A stretch of 24,763 bases of DNA from a virus: the IMG/VR virus record IMGVR_UViG_3300044608_002745, positions 1 through 24,763 of that record. One strand, 5' to 3'. Of this stretch, positions 6,827 to 14,306 are shown piece after piece. Position numbers and translations under genes: made by a program. The first letter of the stretch is position 1. Each line of letters begins with the position of its first letter. A model generated the notes under the pieces. It saw nothing but the letters and a program-made list of their open reading frames with translations. It was not told where the DNA came from and searched no databases.

Positions 6827-7240
6827 TTATTTTTCAAAAGGATTAATTACTTCAAGCCCTTGATAACAAAAGTCTTTTGTATTTCTTGTAACTAAAATAA
6901 GGTCAAAATGCAACGCGGTAGAAGCTATTAAACTATCAATAACAGGTACAGATTTTGTGATTTCTGCGCATATTATTCCCCATTTATTTGCAACATCTAC
7001 ATCTATTGATAATATACGCTCACCAAACCAAGATACTAAGTCTTGTTCTAACCACAGGCATATTTTTCTCTTTTTGTCTAAATCGTTTATTTTTTCTAAG
7101 CCTTTTCTTATTTCACCTAAAGTTAAAACACTTATATACAAATCTTCGTTTGCTATCGAATTAAACCACTTAATGACATTAGCATTTGGAGTGGGTTTTA
7201 TTGTTTCGCAGATTACGTTTGTATCAATTAAATAAGCCAT
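6827..7240 (-). CDS. vapC: VapC-type PIN-domain toxin ribonuclease
   Basis: 137 aa, typical for VapC. Metal-binding acidic residues of the PIN fold are visible: D6 in LIDTN, E43 in LGEIRKG, D102 in PVIDSLIA and the final RNTKDF with D123. It would cleave RNA when released from its antitoxin. It follows the antitoxin gene with a 2-nt gap, the usual antitoxin-first order, and the pair is a plausible addiction module for the element. Confidence 0.93.
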   Translation of the reverse strand: MAYLIDTNVICETIKPTPNANVIKWFNSIANEDLYISVLTLGEIRKGLEKINDLDKKRKICLWLEQDLVSWFGERILSIDVDVANKWGIICAEITKSVPVIDSLIASTALHFDLILVTRNTKDFCYQGLEVINPFEK

Positions 7241-7242
7241 AA

Positions 7243-7491
7243 TTATAAGTTAATTTTCCGTGGTTCGTCAGCATTTCTTTCAATATCCAATACTATACCT
7301 ACCAACGGGGATTTTCGCATAAATTTTACCAAATTGTCTTTGGTGTTCACTAACTCTCTATACTTATCGATAGATAGAATAACTGCTGTTGATTTACCTC
7401 TAACACTTATTTCTTGTGGGCCATAATTAACAGCAGATTTTATAAGCTTGCTTAATTTTGCTTTAGCTTCTTGCATTTGCCATTTTTTCAT
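7243..7491 (-). CDS. Phd/YefM-type antitoxin of the VapC pair
   Basis: 82 aa. The N-terminal DNA-binding part carries KKWQMQEAKAKLSKLIKSA, then GPQEISVRGKSTAVILSIDKYREL, a clear Phd/YefM signature. The C-terminal ~30 residues would wrap the toxin. The complex would be expected to repress its own promoter, where tandem 9-bp repeats overlap the -10. Confidence 0.9.
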   Translation of the reverse strand: MKKWQMQEAKAKLSKLIKSAVNYGPQEISVRGKSTAVILSIDKYRELVNTKDNLVKFMRKSPLVGIVLDIERNADEPRKINL

Positions 7492-7515
7492 AAGGGTAAT
7501 CCATTAATAATAATT

Positions 7516-7552
7516 TATAAAACTAGTCTAACTAGTCTTATTAAGATTTGCA
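7516..7552 (-). promoter_or_regulatory. Promoter and tandem operator of the toxin-antitoxin pair
   Basis: AACTAGTCT occurs twice head to tail at 7521-7529 and 7530-7538. On the minus strand TTGCAA, 17 nt and TAGACT form a plausible promoter, with the repeats over the -10. This fits autoregulation by the antitoxin. Confidence 0.5.
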
Positions 7553-7827
7553 AGTGCATTTTTAATGTGGCAACAACTCCTCACTATACCCAGTAGAATT
7601 GTAATTTAACCTCTTTTCTTGAGCCAAGCGTTGACATAGGATTTATCAATTAGCTAAGCTAAAATAGCTAATGGCAATTTGAAAACCTGCCCTTGCAAAC
7701 AATAACTTAGTGCTCTCATGCTAGGGGTCAGTTATTATAAGTGCCTCTGGCATGAAGGTAACTGAATAATTGTTGTACAGCAATTGGTTTTCAGCCCCTG
7801 GCACTTATCAATTAAACATAGTAATTT
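7553..7827 (+). ncRNA. Foldable non-coding region, possible structured RNA or leader
   Basis: No gene is supportable here. GAAAACC (7681-7687) can pair with GGTTTTC (7786-7792), ATAAGTGCC (7737-7745) with GGCACTTAT (7800-7808), and TCAGTTA with TAACTGA inside; AATTGTTGTACAGCAATT (7768-7785) is a near-perfect palindrome. Some pairings exclude others, as in a switching leader. TTGACA at 7631-7636 followed 18 nt later by TAAGCT could be a promoter. The stretch leads straight into the small-protein cluster, so a regulatory leader is as likely as a free RNA. Confidence 0.35.
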
Positions 7828-8124
7828 ATGCAAGCAGATAGTTCTTGGGAGGTAGTCGCATCCTCTATTATAGACCAACTTAAAAATATTGAAGCATTTT
7901 TAAAAAACCAAAAATTAAGTGCAGAAGAATACTTACAACAAAATGGTGATAAAGCTACCTTCCAGGTTTTAGAAGCACAGCTTAGGTCAACTCAAGTTTC
8001 ATTCGAGAGGATGGAGGATAAACTACACGATATGATTATTTATTTATGTCGTGCGATGACAGTAAGTAAGGTTCATCAGTTAAACAATTTACTCGGGGAG
8101 GTTGGGCATGGAATGGAACAGTGA
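7828..8124 (+). CDS. Hypothetical helical protein, 98 aa
   Basis: The product looks wholly alpha-helical, with heptad-like spacing (IDQLKNIEAFLKNQKL, LEAQLRSTQVSFERMEDKL), and should form a coiled coil. No membrane segment or known motif. It is the first gene of a compact cluster whose next members are tiny membrane peptides; its 3' end overlaps the next by 17 nt, indicating coupling. Confidence 0.6.
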   Translation: MQADSSWEVVASSIIDQLKNIEAFLKNQKLSAEEYLQQNGDKATFQVLEAQLRSTQVSFERMEDKLHDMIIYLCRAMTVSKVHQLNNLLGEVGHGMEQ

Positions 8125-8218
8125 TGACCCTTTCATAAAGTGGATTACTAGGATTTATGTTATAGGAGTATTGATTGGGATGCCTACGGCTTATTACTGG
8201 ATATTGGGGGAGTTATGA
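8108..8218 (+). CDS. 36-aa membrane peptide
   Basis: ATG at 8108, TGA at 8216-8218. An acidic N-terminus (MEWNSDDPF) leads into IKWITRIYVIGVLIGMPTAYYWILGEL, a single hydrophobic helix. It overlaps the preceding gene in another frame and shares ATGA with the next. A GGAG-type site (GGGGAGGTTGGG) lies in the preceding gene's end. Function unknown. Confidence 0.45.
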   Translation: MEWNSDDPFIKWITRIYVIGVLIGMPTAYYWILGEL

Positions 8219-8328
8219 AAGAAGATGAAAATAAACCTAAAAATGATGGATGGACAACAACTATAATTAGTATTGCGATTACTTGCGGCTTTTTATTAGC
8301 ATGTTTAGGAAGGTGTGATTCCTTCTAA
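8215..8328 (+). CDS. 37-aa membrane peptide with cysteines
   Basis: ATG at 8215 overlaps the previous stop; the ribosome site is GGGGGAG. A charged N-terminus (MKEDENKPKND) precedes one hydrophobic helix TTTIISIAITCGFLLACLG ending RCDSF. The LLAC string resembles a lipobox only superficially, because it lies at the end of the peptide. Function unknown. Confidence 0.45.
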   Translation: MKEDENKPKNDGWTTTIISIAITCGFLLACLGRCDSF

Positions 8329-8367
8329 GCTTATTGGGATGTACTTGATATTGGGGATGGTGGAGTG

Positions 8368-8628
8368 ATGAAAAGATTTTTAGTATTGATATTTCCTATT
8401 GTATTAACATTTATTTTTTGCCTGTTAAACTTTATACTAGTAATCAATTTAATTGAAAATTGGGTTTTACAAATAATAATAATGTTTATTAATACACTTT
8501 TATTCATGTATGGATTGGTCTATACTGGGATTGATGACTACTATTATGATAATGAGAGTCAACAGAAAGTAATCAATAAATGTAAAATATTAAAATCCAA
8601 AATAATTAATCTATTATCAAGGGGTTAG
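8368..8628 (+). CDS. Small membrane protein, two predicted helices
   Basis: The 86-aa form from the ATG at 8368 is preferred over the GTG three bases earlier; GGTGGAG lies just upstream. Hydrophobic segments at about residues 3-25 (FLVLIFPIVLTFIFCLLNF onward) and 30-50 (VLQIIIMFINTLLFMYGLV) are followed by a tyrosine-rich acidic patch DDYYYDNE and a basic tail. No family recognised. Small size and clustering with two one-helix peptides would fit a phage membrane-active or superinfection protein, but nothing in the sequence proves that. Confidence 0.6.
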   Translation: MKRFLVLIFPIVLTFIFCLLNFILVINLIENWVLQIIIMFINTLLFMYGLVYTGIDDYYYDNESQQKVINKCKILKSKIINLLSRG

Positions 8629-8635
8629 TCATAAG

Positions 8636-8782
8636 CTACTTACCTTGTTGAAATATAAAGTAGAAAGTGAAAATCAAAAGAACTGCATCTAGTGTCAAAA
8701 AACCAAGAAAATGATAAAACTTGCTTTTTTCAAGTTTTATCATTTCTCGAGTCTTTTGAACCAATTGTGTAAATTCAGCCAT
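8636..8782 (-). CDS. 48-aa membrane peptide containing a 15-bp coding palindrome
   Basis: ATG at 8782, TAG at 8636-8638, with AAGGTG just upstream. A charged first half (MAEFTQLVQKTREMIKLEKSKFYHF) is followed by one hydrophobic helix LGFLTLDAVLLIFTFYFIF. A perfect 15-bp inverted repeat (8709-8745) lies inside the reading frame. It is convergent with the plus-strand membrane gene and downstream of the MFS gene. Real translation is plausible but unproven. Confidence 0.4.
   Translation of the reverse strand: MAEFTQLVQKTREMIKLEKSKFYHFLGFLTLDAVLLIFTFYFIFQQGK
8709..8745. repeat. Perfect 15-bp inverted repeat, 7-nt T-rich loop
   Basis: AAATGATAAAACTTG (8709-8723) pairs fully with CAAGTTTTATCATTT (8731-8745). 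It lies between convergent transcription units and may serve as a bidirectional transcription end, although neither strand has a clean T-run immediately after the stem. Confidence 0.6.
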
Positions 8783-8853
8783 AAGCACCTTAAATTCTAT
8801 CCTCAAATTTTATCATATCATTTCTCCTTCAACTTACTTCTAATTCCCAAAAC

Positions 8854-10146
8854 TTATTTTTGTGCATTTGACTCTTTCTCAAGTTTATCAAAGTAGAATA
8901 ATGCACTTGTGTAACAAATTAATATGGGAATAAATAAGATTAACAAACCAATATTACCAAAATTTTGTATTAATATTACTAATCCAAAAGAAGTGATAGC
9001 AAACATTATAGCTCGGCCAAGAGCATAGGTAATTCCTGTATACTTAGCACGTTGTAAAATATGAATATATTTATAAAAAATTGGAAAACCAGGCAAGCCA
9101 TGTATGGCAAATGCTGCCATTGCATATTGAATAATTGTTAAATGATAAGGTTCTGTTACATTGTTTAGTAAAAAAGGTAATGAAAGAACTAGAATTACTG
9201 ATATGACAAGTTGAATTTTTAGTATTTTAAGAGGATTTATATAGTAGCTAGTCCACATCAACAATATTATTCTTCCTAAATCGAAAATAGAAAGAACTAA
9301 ATTATGATGGATAACATTCTCAGATGAATAATTAAAAAGACTTTTAAAAATTTCACCTGTATAGATATAAACAAAATAATAATATAAAGGAAAAACACAT
9401 TCAATAATTAGGAGAAAGATCCAAGTTTGGTTTGGGGTATCTTCTTCTTTTAGATTTAAAATTTTTTTAGCTTCTGTGAAAGAAATATTAAATTTATCTG
9501 CAGTTTCTATTATTTTATTTTTAATATTTACAAACTCTGGAGTTTCTTTTAATTCTTTTCTTGCATACATTCCTACTAATGCAATTATTATTCCTATCCA
9601 AAAAGCATATCTCCAGCTAAAACCTTCTATTGTTACTATGGAGGCAACAGCAAGAGCAAATGTTCCTCCTAGAGCTGAGAATAATGAAGTTATTCCCATT
9701 GCGGGATATTGGATAGGGGGTCTTGTTGTCTCCATAATATATAGTGAACAGCTAGTTACTTCTCCAGTTGAAGATAAACTTTGCATAATTCGACATAAAG
9801 TCATTACAACAGAAGCAGTAATTCCAATCTGGGCATAACACGGAAGATTCGCCATAATAAAACATGATATGCTCATTATGATTGTTGTCAGTATTAAAAC
9901 TGGTTTACGACCGAAATTATCTCCTATCCATCCAAATATTACAGCACCTATTGGTCTAAATATAAAAGTAATACTAAATCCTAAAGCAGATAAAAGAGCT
10001 GCAGAATATTGATCTGTTGGCGGATAAAACAAACCATTAAGCAAAACTGCCATATGAACATAGAGCATCAAATCAAAGTATTCCAAAAATGTTCCAGTCG
10101 CTAGTAACCCTAATGTTTTTTTTAATTCTTTAGTTAATTTTTTCAT
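8854..10146 (-). CDS. MFS transporter, ProP-like (proline/betaine/metabolite:H+ symporter group)
   Basis: I place the start at the ATG at 10146 (430 aa), which gives the usual basic N-terminus MKKLTKELKK before the first helix (GLLATGTFLEYFDLMLY); upstream ATG/TTG at 10206/10209 would add about 21 residues with no ribosome site. The signature between helices 2 and 3 is GWIGDNFGRKPVLILTT, the GDxxGRR/KP motif. About 12 hydrophobic segments are visible, with a long charged central loop (KELKETPEFVNIKNKIIETADKF). The family exchanges small osmolytes or metabolites across the inner membrane. Intracellular Rickettsiales keep many such carriers; here it is cargo on a mobile element. Confidence 0.88.
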   Translation of the reverse strand: MKKLTKELKKTLGLLATGTFLEYFDLMLYVHMAVLLNGLFYPPTDQYSAALLSALGFSITFIFRPIGAVIFGWIGDNFGRKPVLILTTIIMSISCFIMANLPCYAQIGITASVVMTLCRIMQSLSSTGEVTSCSLYIMETTRPPIQYPAMGITSLFSALGGTFALAVASIVTIEGFSWRYAFWIGIIIALVGMYARKELKETPEFVNIKNKIIETADKFNISFTEAKKILNLKEEDTPNQTWIFLLIIECVFPLYYYFVYIYTGEIFKSLFNYSSENVIHHNLVLSIFDLGRIILLMWTSYYINPLKILKIQLVISVILVLSLPFLLNNVTEPYHLTIIQYAMAAFAIHGLPGFPIFYKYIHILQRAKYTGITYALGRAIMFAITSFGLVILIQNFGNIGLLILFIPILICYTSALFYFDKLEKESNAQK

Positions 10147-10222
10147 AAAAACCGAATCGTAAAATCTTACTACTCTTAATTTATAAGAAAATATTTTATT
10201 ATCCATCAAAAAATTAACAAAA

Positions 10223-10639
10223 ATGTTTATGCATCCAATTTATTTTATAGAAAAGCATTTAATTTCTCTAGAACAGAAAAAAATGACCATAAAACAACAA
10301 GAAATCTATGAACGTTTATTAAAACTTTTTAAAGAAATAATTAAAGTAAGTGAATGGGATCATAATAAAAAAGAATATAAAGAAACATCTATAATTAGAA
10401 AAGATTGGGGAGATAAATTAAATTATCGCACCCTAGATATATTAGATAATGATTTAAAAAGATTAGCAAATTTTAAAATTATCGATCGTAGAACAAACAT
10501 TCCTAGTGATAAAAAGAGTGGCAAAAAAAAGGGAAAAGTATCATTTGTTAGGATCAAAACTTCTGAATCTTTTTCAAAAAAATGTTCTAAAACATTATTT
10601 TTAGAAGAGATGAAAAAGATTTATCACAATTTGAATTAA
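10223..10639 (+). CDS. Hypothetical basic protein, 138 aa
   Basis: Divergent from the MFS gene. Lysine-rich throughout. A central stretch DWGDKLNYRTLDILDNDLKRLANFKIIDRR could be a small winged-helix-like module, then a poly-basic KKSGKKKGK run. An inner ATG at 10283 (MTIKQQEIYERLLKLF) is an equally credible start, as neither has a good ribosome site. Function not recognised; a DNA-binding role is a guess. Confidence 0.55.
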   Translation: MFMHPIYFIEKHLISLEQKKMTIKQQEIYERLLKLFKEIIKVSEWDHNKKEYKETSIIRKDWGDKLNYRTLDILDNDLKRLANFKIIDRRTNIPSDKKSGKKKGKVSFVRIKTSESFSKKCSKTLFLEEMKKIYHNLN

Positions 10640-10649
10640 GAATAACCAT

Positions 10650-10805
10650 ATGACCCCTCTTTTCTCCTCCTTCCTGCAAAAAATCCAAGAATGGCTAGCC
10701 TCAAGAGCAGAAAACCAACGCATCCGAGCAATAAAGGAAGCTCTGCGGAGTTATGCAGCAAGGCGTGGGATTAGCCTAAATAATAATAGCAAAGGTAGCT
10801 TATGA
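10650..10805 (+). CDS. 51-aa basic helical peptide
   Basis: ATG at 10650, TGA overlapping the next ATG (ATGA). The sequence is amphipathic and basic: FSSFLQKIQEWLASRAENQ, then RIRAIKEALRSYAARRG. It is richer in G+C than neighbours. The overlap with the next gene and the two-gene lead into the second Rep-like gene suggest one operon. Confidence 0.5.
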   Translation: MTPLFSSFLQKIQEWLASRAENQRIRAIKEALRSYAARRGISLNNNSKGSL

Positions 10806-10978
10806 CTCCACAAAGACAGAAAGATATTAAAACGATAGCCGAGAGGTTAAATCGCATGAGTAGAGTTGAGGGGAGGTCATTATTATGCCCTTCTTGTATG
10901 AAGTTAATGCCCTCAGTTTACTATGAAGATTTGGACACATTATTGAACAAGATTTTAGATGAGGGAAAGGATGAGTAA
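10802..10978 (+). CDS. 58-aa protein with CPSC motif
   Basis: ATG at 10802 overlaps the previous stop; TAA at 10976-10978 overlaps the Rep-like start at 10971. A basic helix (QRQKDIKTIAERLNRMSRVEG) precedes LLCPSCMKLMPSVYYEDL, where one CxxC could bind metal in a dimer. The rest is acidic. No family recognised. Confidence 0.5.
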   Translation: MTPQRQKDIKTIAERLNRMSRVEGRSLLCPSCMKLMPSVYYEDLDTLLNKILDEGKDE

Positions 10979-12443
10979 GGCGGCTAACGTATCCTATGTA
11001 GATTTTCAAAAAAAGAAAAGTGTTACCGAGCAGGATATATATAACAGTTGGTATGATAAATGGCTTGACATAAAAAGAGCATGCGATCCATCAAAGACAA
11101 TAGTACATGAAGCTATTACATTTATAGCGGCTCTAGAATTTCTTTTCTTAAAAAATCCCGATGAGATAATTTTTAATAAAGAGCTGTTAAAAAAGAAGTG
11201 TAAGCAGGGTCCAAGACAGCGGAGTAGATTTTTAGCACAATTAGCTGATATATATGAGATAACACCGCATACATCATATAAGTATAAGGGAAAAGAATAT
11301 CATTTTGTGTACTCTGCAAAACGCAGTAAAGATTCACTTGAAATCTTAAAAAATCCCAAAGAATTTTATAGAAAAAGTGTCTTAAAATTAGTTGAAACTC
11401 CTGACAAAAATGACTTGGATACAAGTCAAAAATGTCTGGTATCCAAGACAAATTTGACTACCACCTATACTGCCAACCCTAGTTCTTCTCAAGGATTGCC
11501 AGAACATAGAAACCCAGTAGATGAAGAGATAAACCATAGCTACGCTAATGGTTTTATCTCTGAAAAAGAAAAAAGTTACAAAAAAGAAAAACCCCACGAA
11601 GACAAGCCCGCAACTTTTGCCCCTTGCTCTCGTGCGGAGCTGGGGCAAGTTGCTCATACCTACAAGGAAGAAAAAGCCACCCACACTCAACACAAAGAGC
11701 GAACTAGCGAGAACACAGGCTTATTTGCCATGTCAGACCTAATGGCCAAAGTGCTAAACGACCCACAAAAGGAGGAGGAAATACCCGAAATGAACCTTGA
11801 AGACTTACCAAGGCTTACAGAAAAGGAGGAAAGAAGCGTACTGCTCTCTCGCACTTTGCAGCAAGCCTTCGGAGAGCAGCGATCCAGTGAAATACAAAAC
11901 GATTACAAGTTTGTTGAACAAGACCAGCAAAAGGTTTGTATTCAAACAAAAGCCATGCTCTTAAACGACATTGAAAAAGCTAAAATTCGTAAAACAATTC
12001 AGTCTGTTTACGGCGAAGATGTTACGATTTCAATGCAACTGCTTGAGCCGACTCGGGTAGAACCTCATAAGCAAGAAACGCCTGTTACTGCCAAGGATAT
12101 GCCAAGAGGGAACTGGCTTAAATTCAAAGCAAGTATCAGTGATAGCAATCTGTTAAGCCTACTGAACAATCGTTTGGTGAAAGTAACCGAGAAAGAAGAA
12201 ACGCTCATCATTAAAGCTTCGCCACTCTTCATCGAAGACTTAACGGCGGGAGGACATCTAACGGCACTTGAGGATGCCATAGTGCAGACCGGAATAACGC
12301 TGGAGCTTCACTATAGCGGGTTAAATACGTCATACACCAACGCTGTAAAGCAAAAAATAACCCTAACTCCCGAGCAAATCATTAAAGACAGGGAGTGGAT
12401 CAGGATACATCGGAAAGCAATCAACGAACTAGATAAAAAATAG
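10971..12443 (+). CDS. DnaA-domain/Rep-like replication protein
   Basis: The ATG at 10971 (MSKAANVSYVDF) is preferred for its GAGGGAAAGG ribosome site; 10959 adds four residues. N-terminal ~130 residues share the RSRFLAQLADIYEITPHTS...YKGKEYHFVYS module with the 3847-4923 protein. A long polar linker (residues ~150-300, rich in Lys, Glu, Thr) follows. The C-terminal part seems to hold two related modules like DnaA domain I: one ending in IEKAKIRKTIQSVYGEDVTI and one with NWLKFKASISDSNLLSLLNN, then LIIKASPLFIEDL and HLTALEDAIVQTG. No AAA+ motifs, so this is not a full DnaA. Replication initiation or recruiting host helicase is the likely role. Three hairpin-forming palindromes lie in the coding sequence. 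Confidence 0.62.
   Translation: MSKAANVSYVDFQKKKSVTEQDIYNSWYDKWLDIKRACDPSKTIVHEAITFIAALEFLFLKNPDEIIFNKELLKKKCKQGPRQRSRFLAQLADIYEITPHTSYKYKGKEYHFVYSAKRSKDSLEILKNPKEFYRKSVLKLVETPDKNDLDTSQKCLVSKTNLTTTYTANPSSSQGLPEHRNPVDEEINHSYANGFISEKEKSYKKEKPHEDKPATFAPCSRAELGQVAHTYKEEKATHTQHKERTSENTGLFAMSDLMAKVLNDPQKEEEIPEMNLEDLPRLTEKEERSVLLSRTLQQAFGEQRSSEIQNDYKFVEQDQQKVCIQTKAMLLNDIEKAKIRKTIQSVYGEDVTISMQLLEPTRVEPHKQETPVTAKDMPRGNWLKFKASISDSNLLSLLNNRLVKVTEKEETLIIKASPLFIEDLTAGGHLTALEDAIVQTGITLELHYSGLNTSYTNAVKQKITLTPEQIIKDREWIRIHRKAINELDKK
11612..11651. repeat. Strong hairpin inside the linker of the Rep-like gene
   Basis: AACTT..GCCCC..GCTC (11612-11629) pairs with GAGC.GGGGC AAGTT (11637-11651) around a 7-nt loop, with a 2-nt bulge on one side. 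It is conspicuously G+C-rich in an AT-rich gene, in a region encoding low-complexity linker. Two other inverted repeats lie in the same gene: CTTGGATAC/GTATCCAAG at 11414-11447 and CTGCTCTC/GAGAGCAG at 11841-11879. Confidence 0.6.
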
Positions 12444-12448
12444 CCAAA

Positions 12449-14137
12449 ATGATTACACTTCGCCCACGTCAGATTGAGTTTGTAAAAAGAAGCATTGAAG
12501 CACTGTTAAAACATGGTAACACGCTTGGCGTTGCACCTACAGGAGCTGGTAAGAGTATTATGCTCTCTAGCGTAATAGGGCATTTTTGTATGGTAAACCC
12601 TAATTTCAAAGTTTGCGTAGTTGCTCATCGTAAGGAATTAACGGAGCAGAATAACGATAAGTTCGAAAAAGTTAATCATTCTCTTAGCACTTCAATTGTC
12701 AATGCTGAAGTTAAAGATTGGAGCGGACAAGTTGTTTTTGCAATGGTACCGACTCTTTCCAAAAAGAATACTCTTAAAACAATACCTCATTTAGATTTGC
12801 TAGTAATAGACGAGACGCACCATGTAACTGCTAAAAGTTATATAAAAATCATACAACAAGCGAAAGAAATTAACCCTAATGTCATGATATACGGGATAAC
12901 TGCAACACCTCAAAGGGGTGATAAAAGCAGTTTAGGCCAGATATTCAACAATTGCGGTGATCAGATTTTTTTAGGTGAATTGATAGAAAGTAATCATTTA
13001 GTAAAACCGATCACCTATTCAGTAGATGTTGCTCAAGAAAAATTAATGGCTCTTAAAAAGAAAAATGCAGGTGATTATAGCGAAAGTGAAGTTGCAGATA
13101 TTTTAGATCAAGCAGTTATTGTTGACGAGGTGATAAGACACTGGAAAGCAAAAGCAGGAGACCGTAAAACAGTGATATTTTGTTCTACTATAAAACATGC
13201 CGAGCATGTATGCGTAGCCTTTAGAAGTTATGGAATAAGAACAGATGTAGTTACAAGTGAACTTACAAAAGAACAAAGAGAATTTGTATTAAATCAACTA
13301 ACTATCGGTGAAATTCAAGTACTGATTAATGTAGCAATTCTTACAGAAGGTTGGGACTATCCGCCTATTAGTTGCGTGGTGTTACTGCGTCAATCGTCTT
13401 TTAAGTCAACAATGATACAAATGATAGGCAGAGGGCTTAGAACTATAGAACCTAGCATTTACCCTGACATTATCAAAAAGGACTGTGTTGTGTTGGACTT
13501 CGGGATTTCAACAGTACTCCATGGCTCGTTAGAACAAGACATAGATTTAGAAATAAAATTTATTAAGAAAGTCAAAAAAGAAGCTAAGACAAAGAACTGC
13601 AAGGCTTGCGATAGAGAGATACCGGTTCAGACTAAGAAGTGTCAATTCTGCGGGCATCAACATGAAGCGGAAATTAAGGAAGATTTAAGTCATGTAGGAG
13701 TAGTGCAAATTGATATGTTAAAAAAGTTGCAAATACTTTTTGTAAGAATAGATAGTAATATTTTTTACATGGCAACATTTAATTGTTGGTGTTGTTTAAT
13801 CAATTTAGGTGAGAGTTTGATACTACTTGGCTGTAGTAAGGCAAAAGAAGAAGAACCTGAAATTATATATCAAGGTGATGATACAAGGCAAGCCGTTAAT
13901 CTTGCTAACTACTTTATCAAAAGAAAGGAAAAATCTTACTCTATTCAGAATTTTATTAAAATGGCTAATTTTGAAGCCACCAAGCAACAAATGAAATACA
14001 TTCCTGCTCAATACAAAAATTTAAGTCAAGCTGAAGCCTCGGTAATTTTGTCCTTTCAATTTGACGCAAAAAGAAAACTTGCAGAAATGGGATATATAAC
14101 AAATAAAACAGAAAAAATGGCTTTAAGTTATGCGTAA
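12449..14137 (+). CDS. Superfamily 2 DEAD/DEAH-box helicase with zinc ribbon
   Basis: 562 aa. Motifs in order: RPRQIEFV (Q-like) near the start, Walker A APTGAGKS at 29-36, VVAHRKEL motif Ia, DETH at 121-124 (motif II), TATPQRGD (motif III), then in the second RecA domain VIFCSTIKHAEHV, LTEGWDYP (motif V) and QMIGRGLRT (motif VI). A four-cysteine ribbon CKAC...CQFC follows, then an unrecognised ~150-residue C-terminal domain. The two-domain ResIII/SSL2-like layout is common in phage replication modules, where it unwinds or remodels DNA. It starts 6 nt after the Rep-like gene, so replication is the likely setting. Confidence 0.9.
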   Translation: MITLRPRQIEFVKRSIEALLKHGNTLGVAPTGAGKSIMLSSVIGHFCMVNPNFKVCVVAHRKELTEQNNDKFEKVNHSLSTSIVNAEVKDWSGQVVFAMVPTLSKKNTLKTIPHLDLLVIDETHHVTAKSYIKIIQQAKEINPNVMIYGITATPQRGDKSSLGQIFNNCGDQIFLGELIESNHLVKPITYSVDVAQEKLMALKKKNAGDYSESEVADILDQAVIVDEVIRHWKAKAGDRKTVIFCSTIKHAEHVCVAFRSYGIRTDVVTSELTKEQREFVLNQLTIGEIQVLINVAILTEGWDYPPISCVVLLRQSSFKSTMIQMIGRGLRTIEPSIYPDIIKKDCVVLDFGISTVLHGSLEQDIDLEIKFIKKVKKEAKTKNCKACDREIPVQTKKCQFCGHQHEAEIKEDLSHVGVVQIDMLKKLQILFVRIDSNIFYMATFNCWCCLINLGESLILLGCSKAKEEEPEIIYQGDDTRQAVNLANYFIKRKEKSYSIQNFIKMANFEATKQQMKYIPAQYKNLSQAEASVILSFQFDAKRKLAEMGYITNKTEKMALSYA

Positions 14138-14297
14138 GGAAATAGAAAAAACAAGGGTTCTCCAATATCTGCAGTTTGCTCAAAATGAGGTTGATTTACT
14201 GCATTTTGTTAAATGGTTGGAGACTTATGGTAATGGTTTATTCCACGTTAATAAAGGGAAAAGACCTAAAGAGAAGAATAATTATTTTGTTAAATAG
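14130..14297 (+). CDS. Hypothetical peptide, 55 aa
   Basis: ATG at 14130 overlaps the helicase stop by 8 nt. The N-terminal 30 residues form an amphipathic helix with aromatic residues (VLQYLQFAQNEVDLLHFVKWL), followed by a basic tail KGKRPKEKNN. No family recognised. The overlap argues for translation coupled to the helicase. Confidence 0.5.
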   Translation: MRKEIEKTRVLQYLQFAQNEVDLLHFVKWLETYGNGLFHVNKGKRPKEKNNYFVK

Positions 14298-14306
14298 GTA
14301 ATAGAT

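Noticed and set aside
9476-9838. 120-codon plus-strand frame
   Set aside because: Antisense to the MFS transporter; its hydrophobic pattern mirrors membrane-helix codons.
11388-11693. Minus-strand frame of 101 codons with a hydrophobic stretch
   Set aside because: Complement of the lysine-rich linker of the Rep-like gene, where AAA/AAG codons read as Phe/Leu on the other strand.
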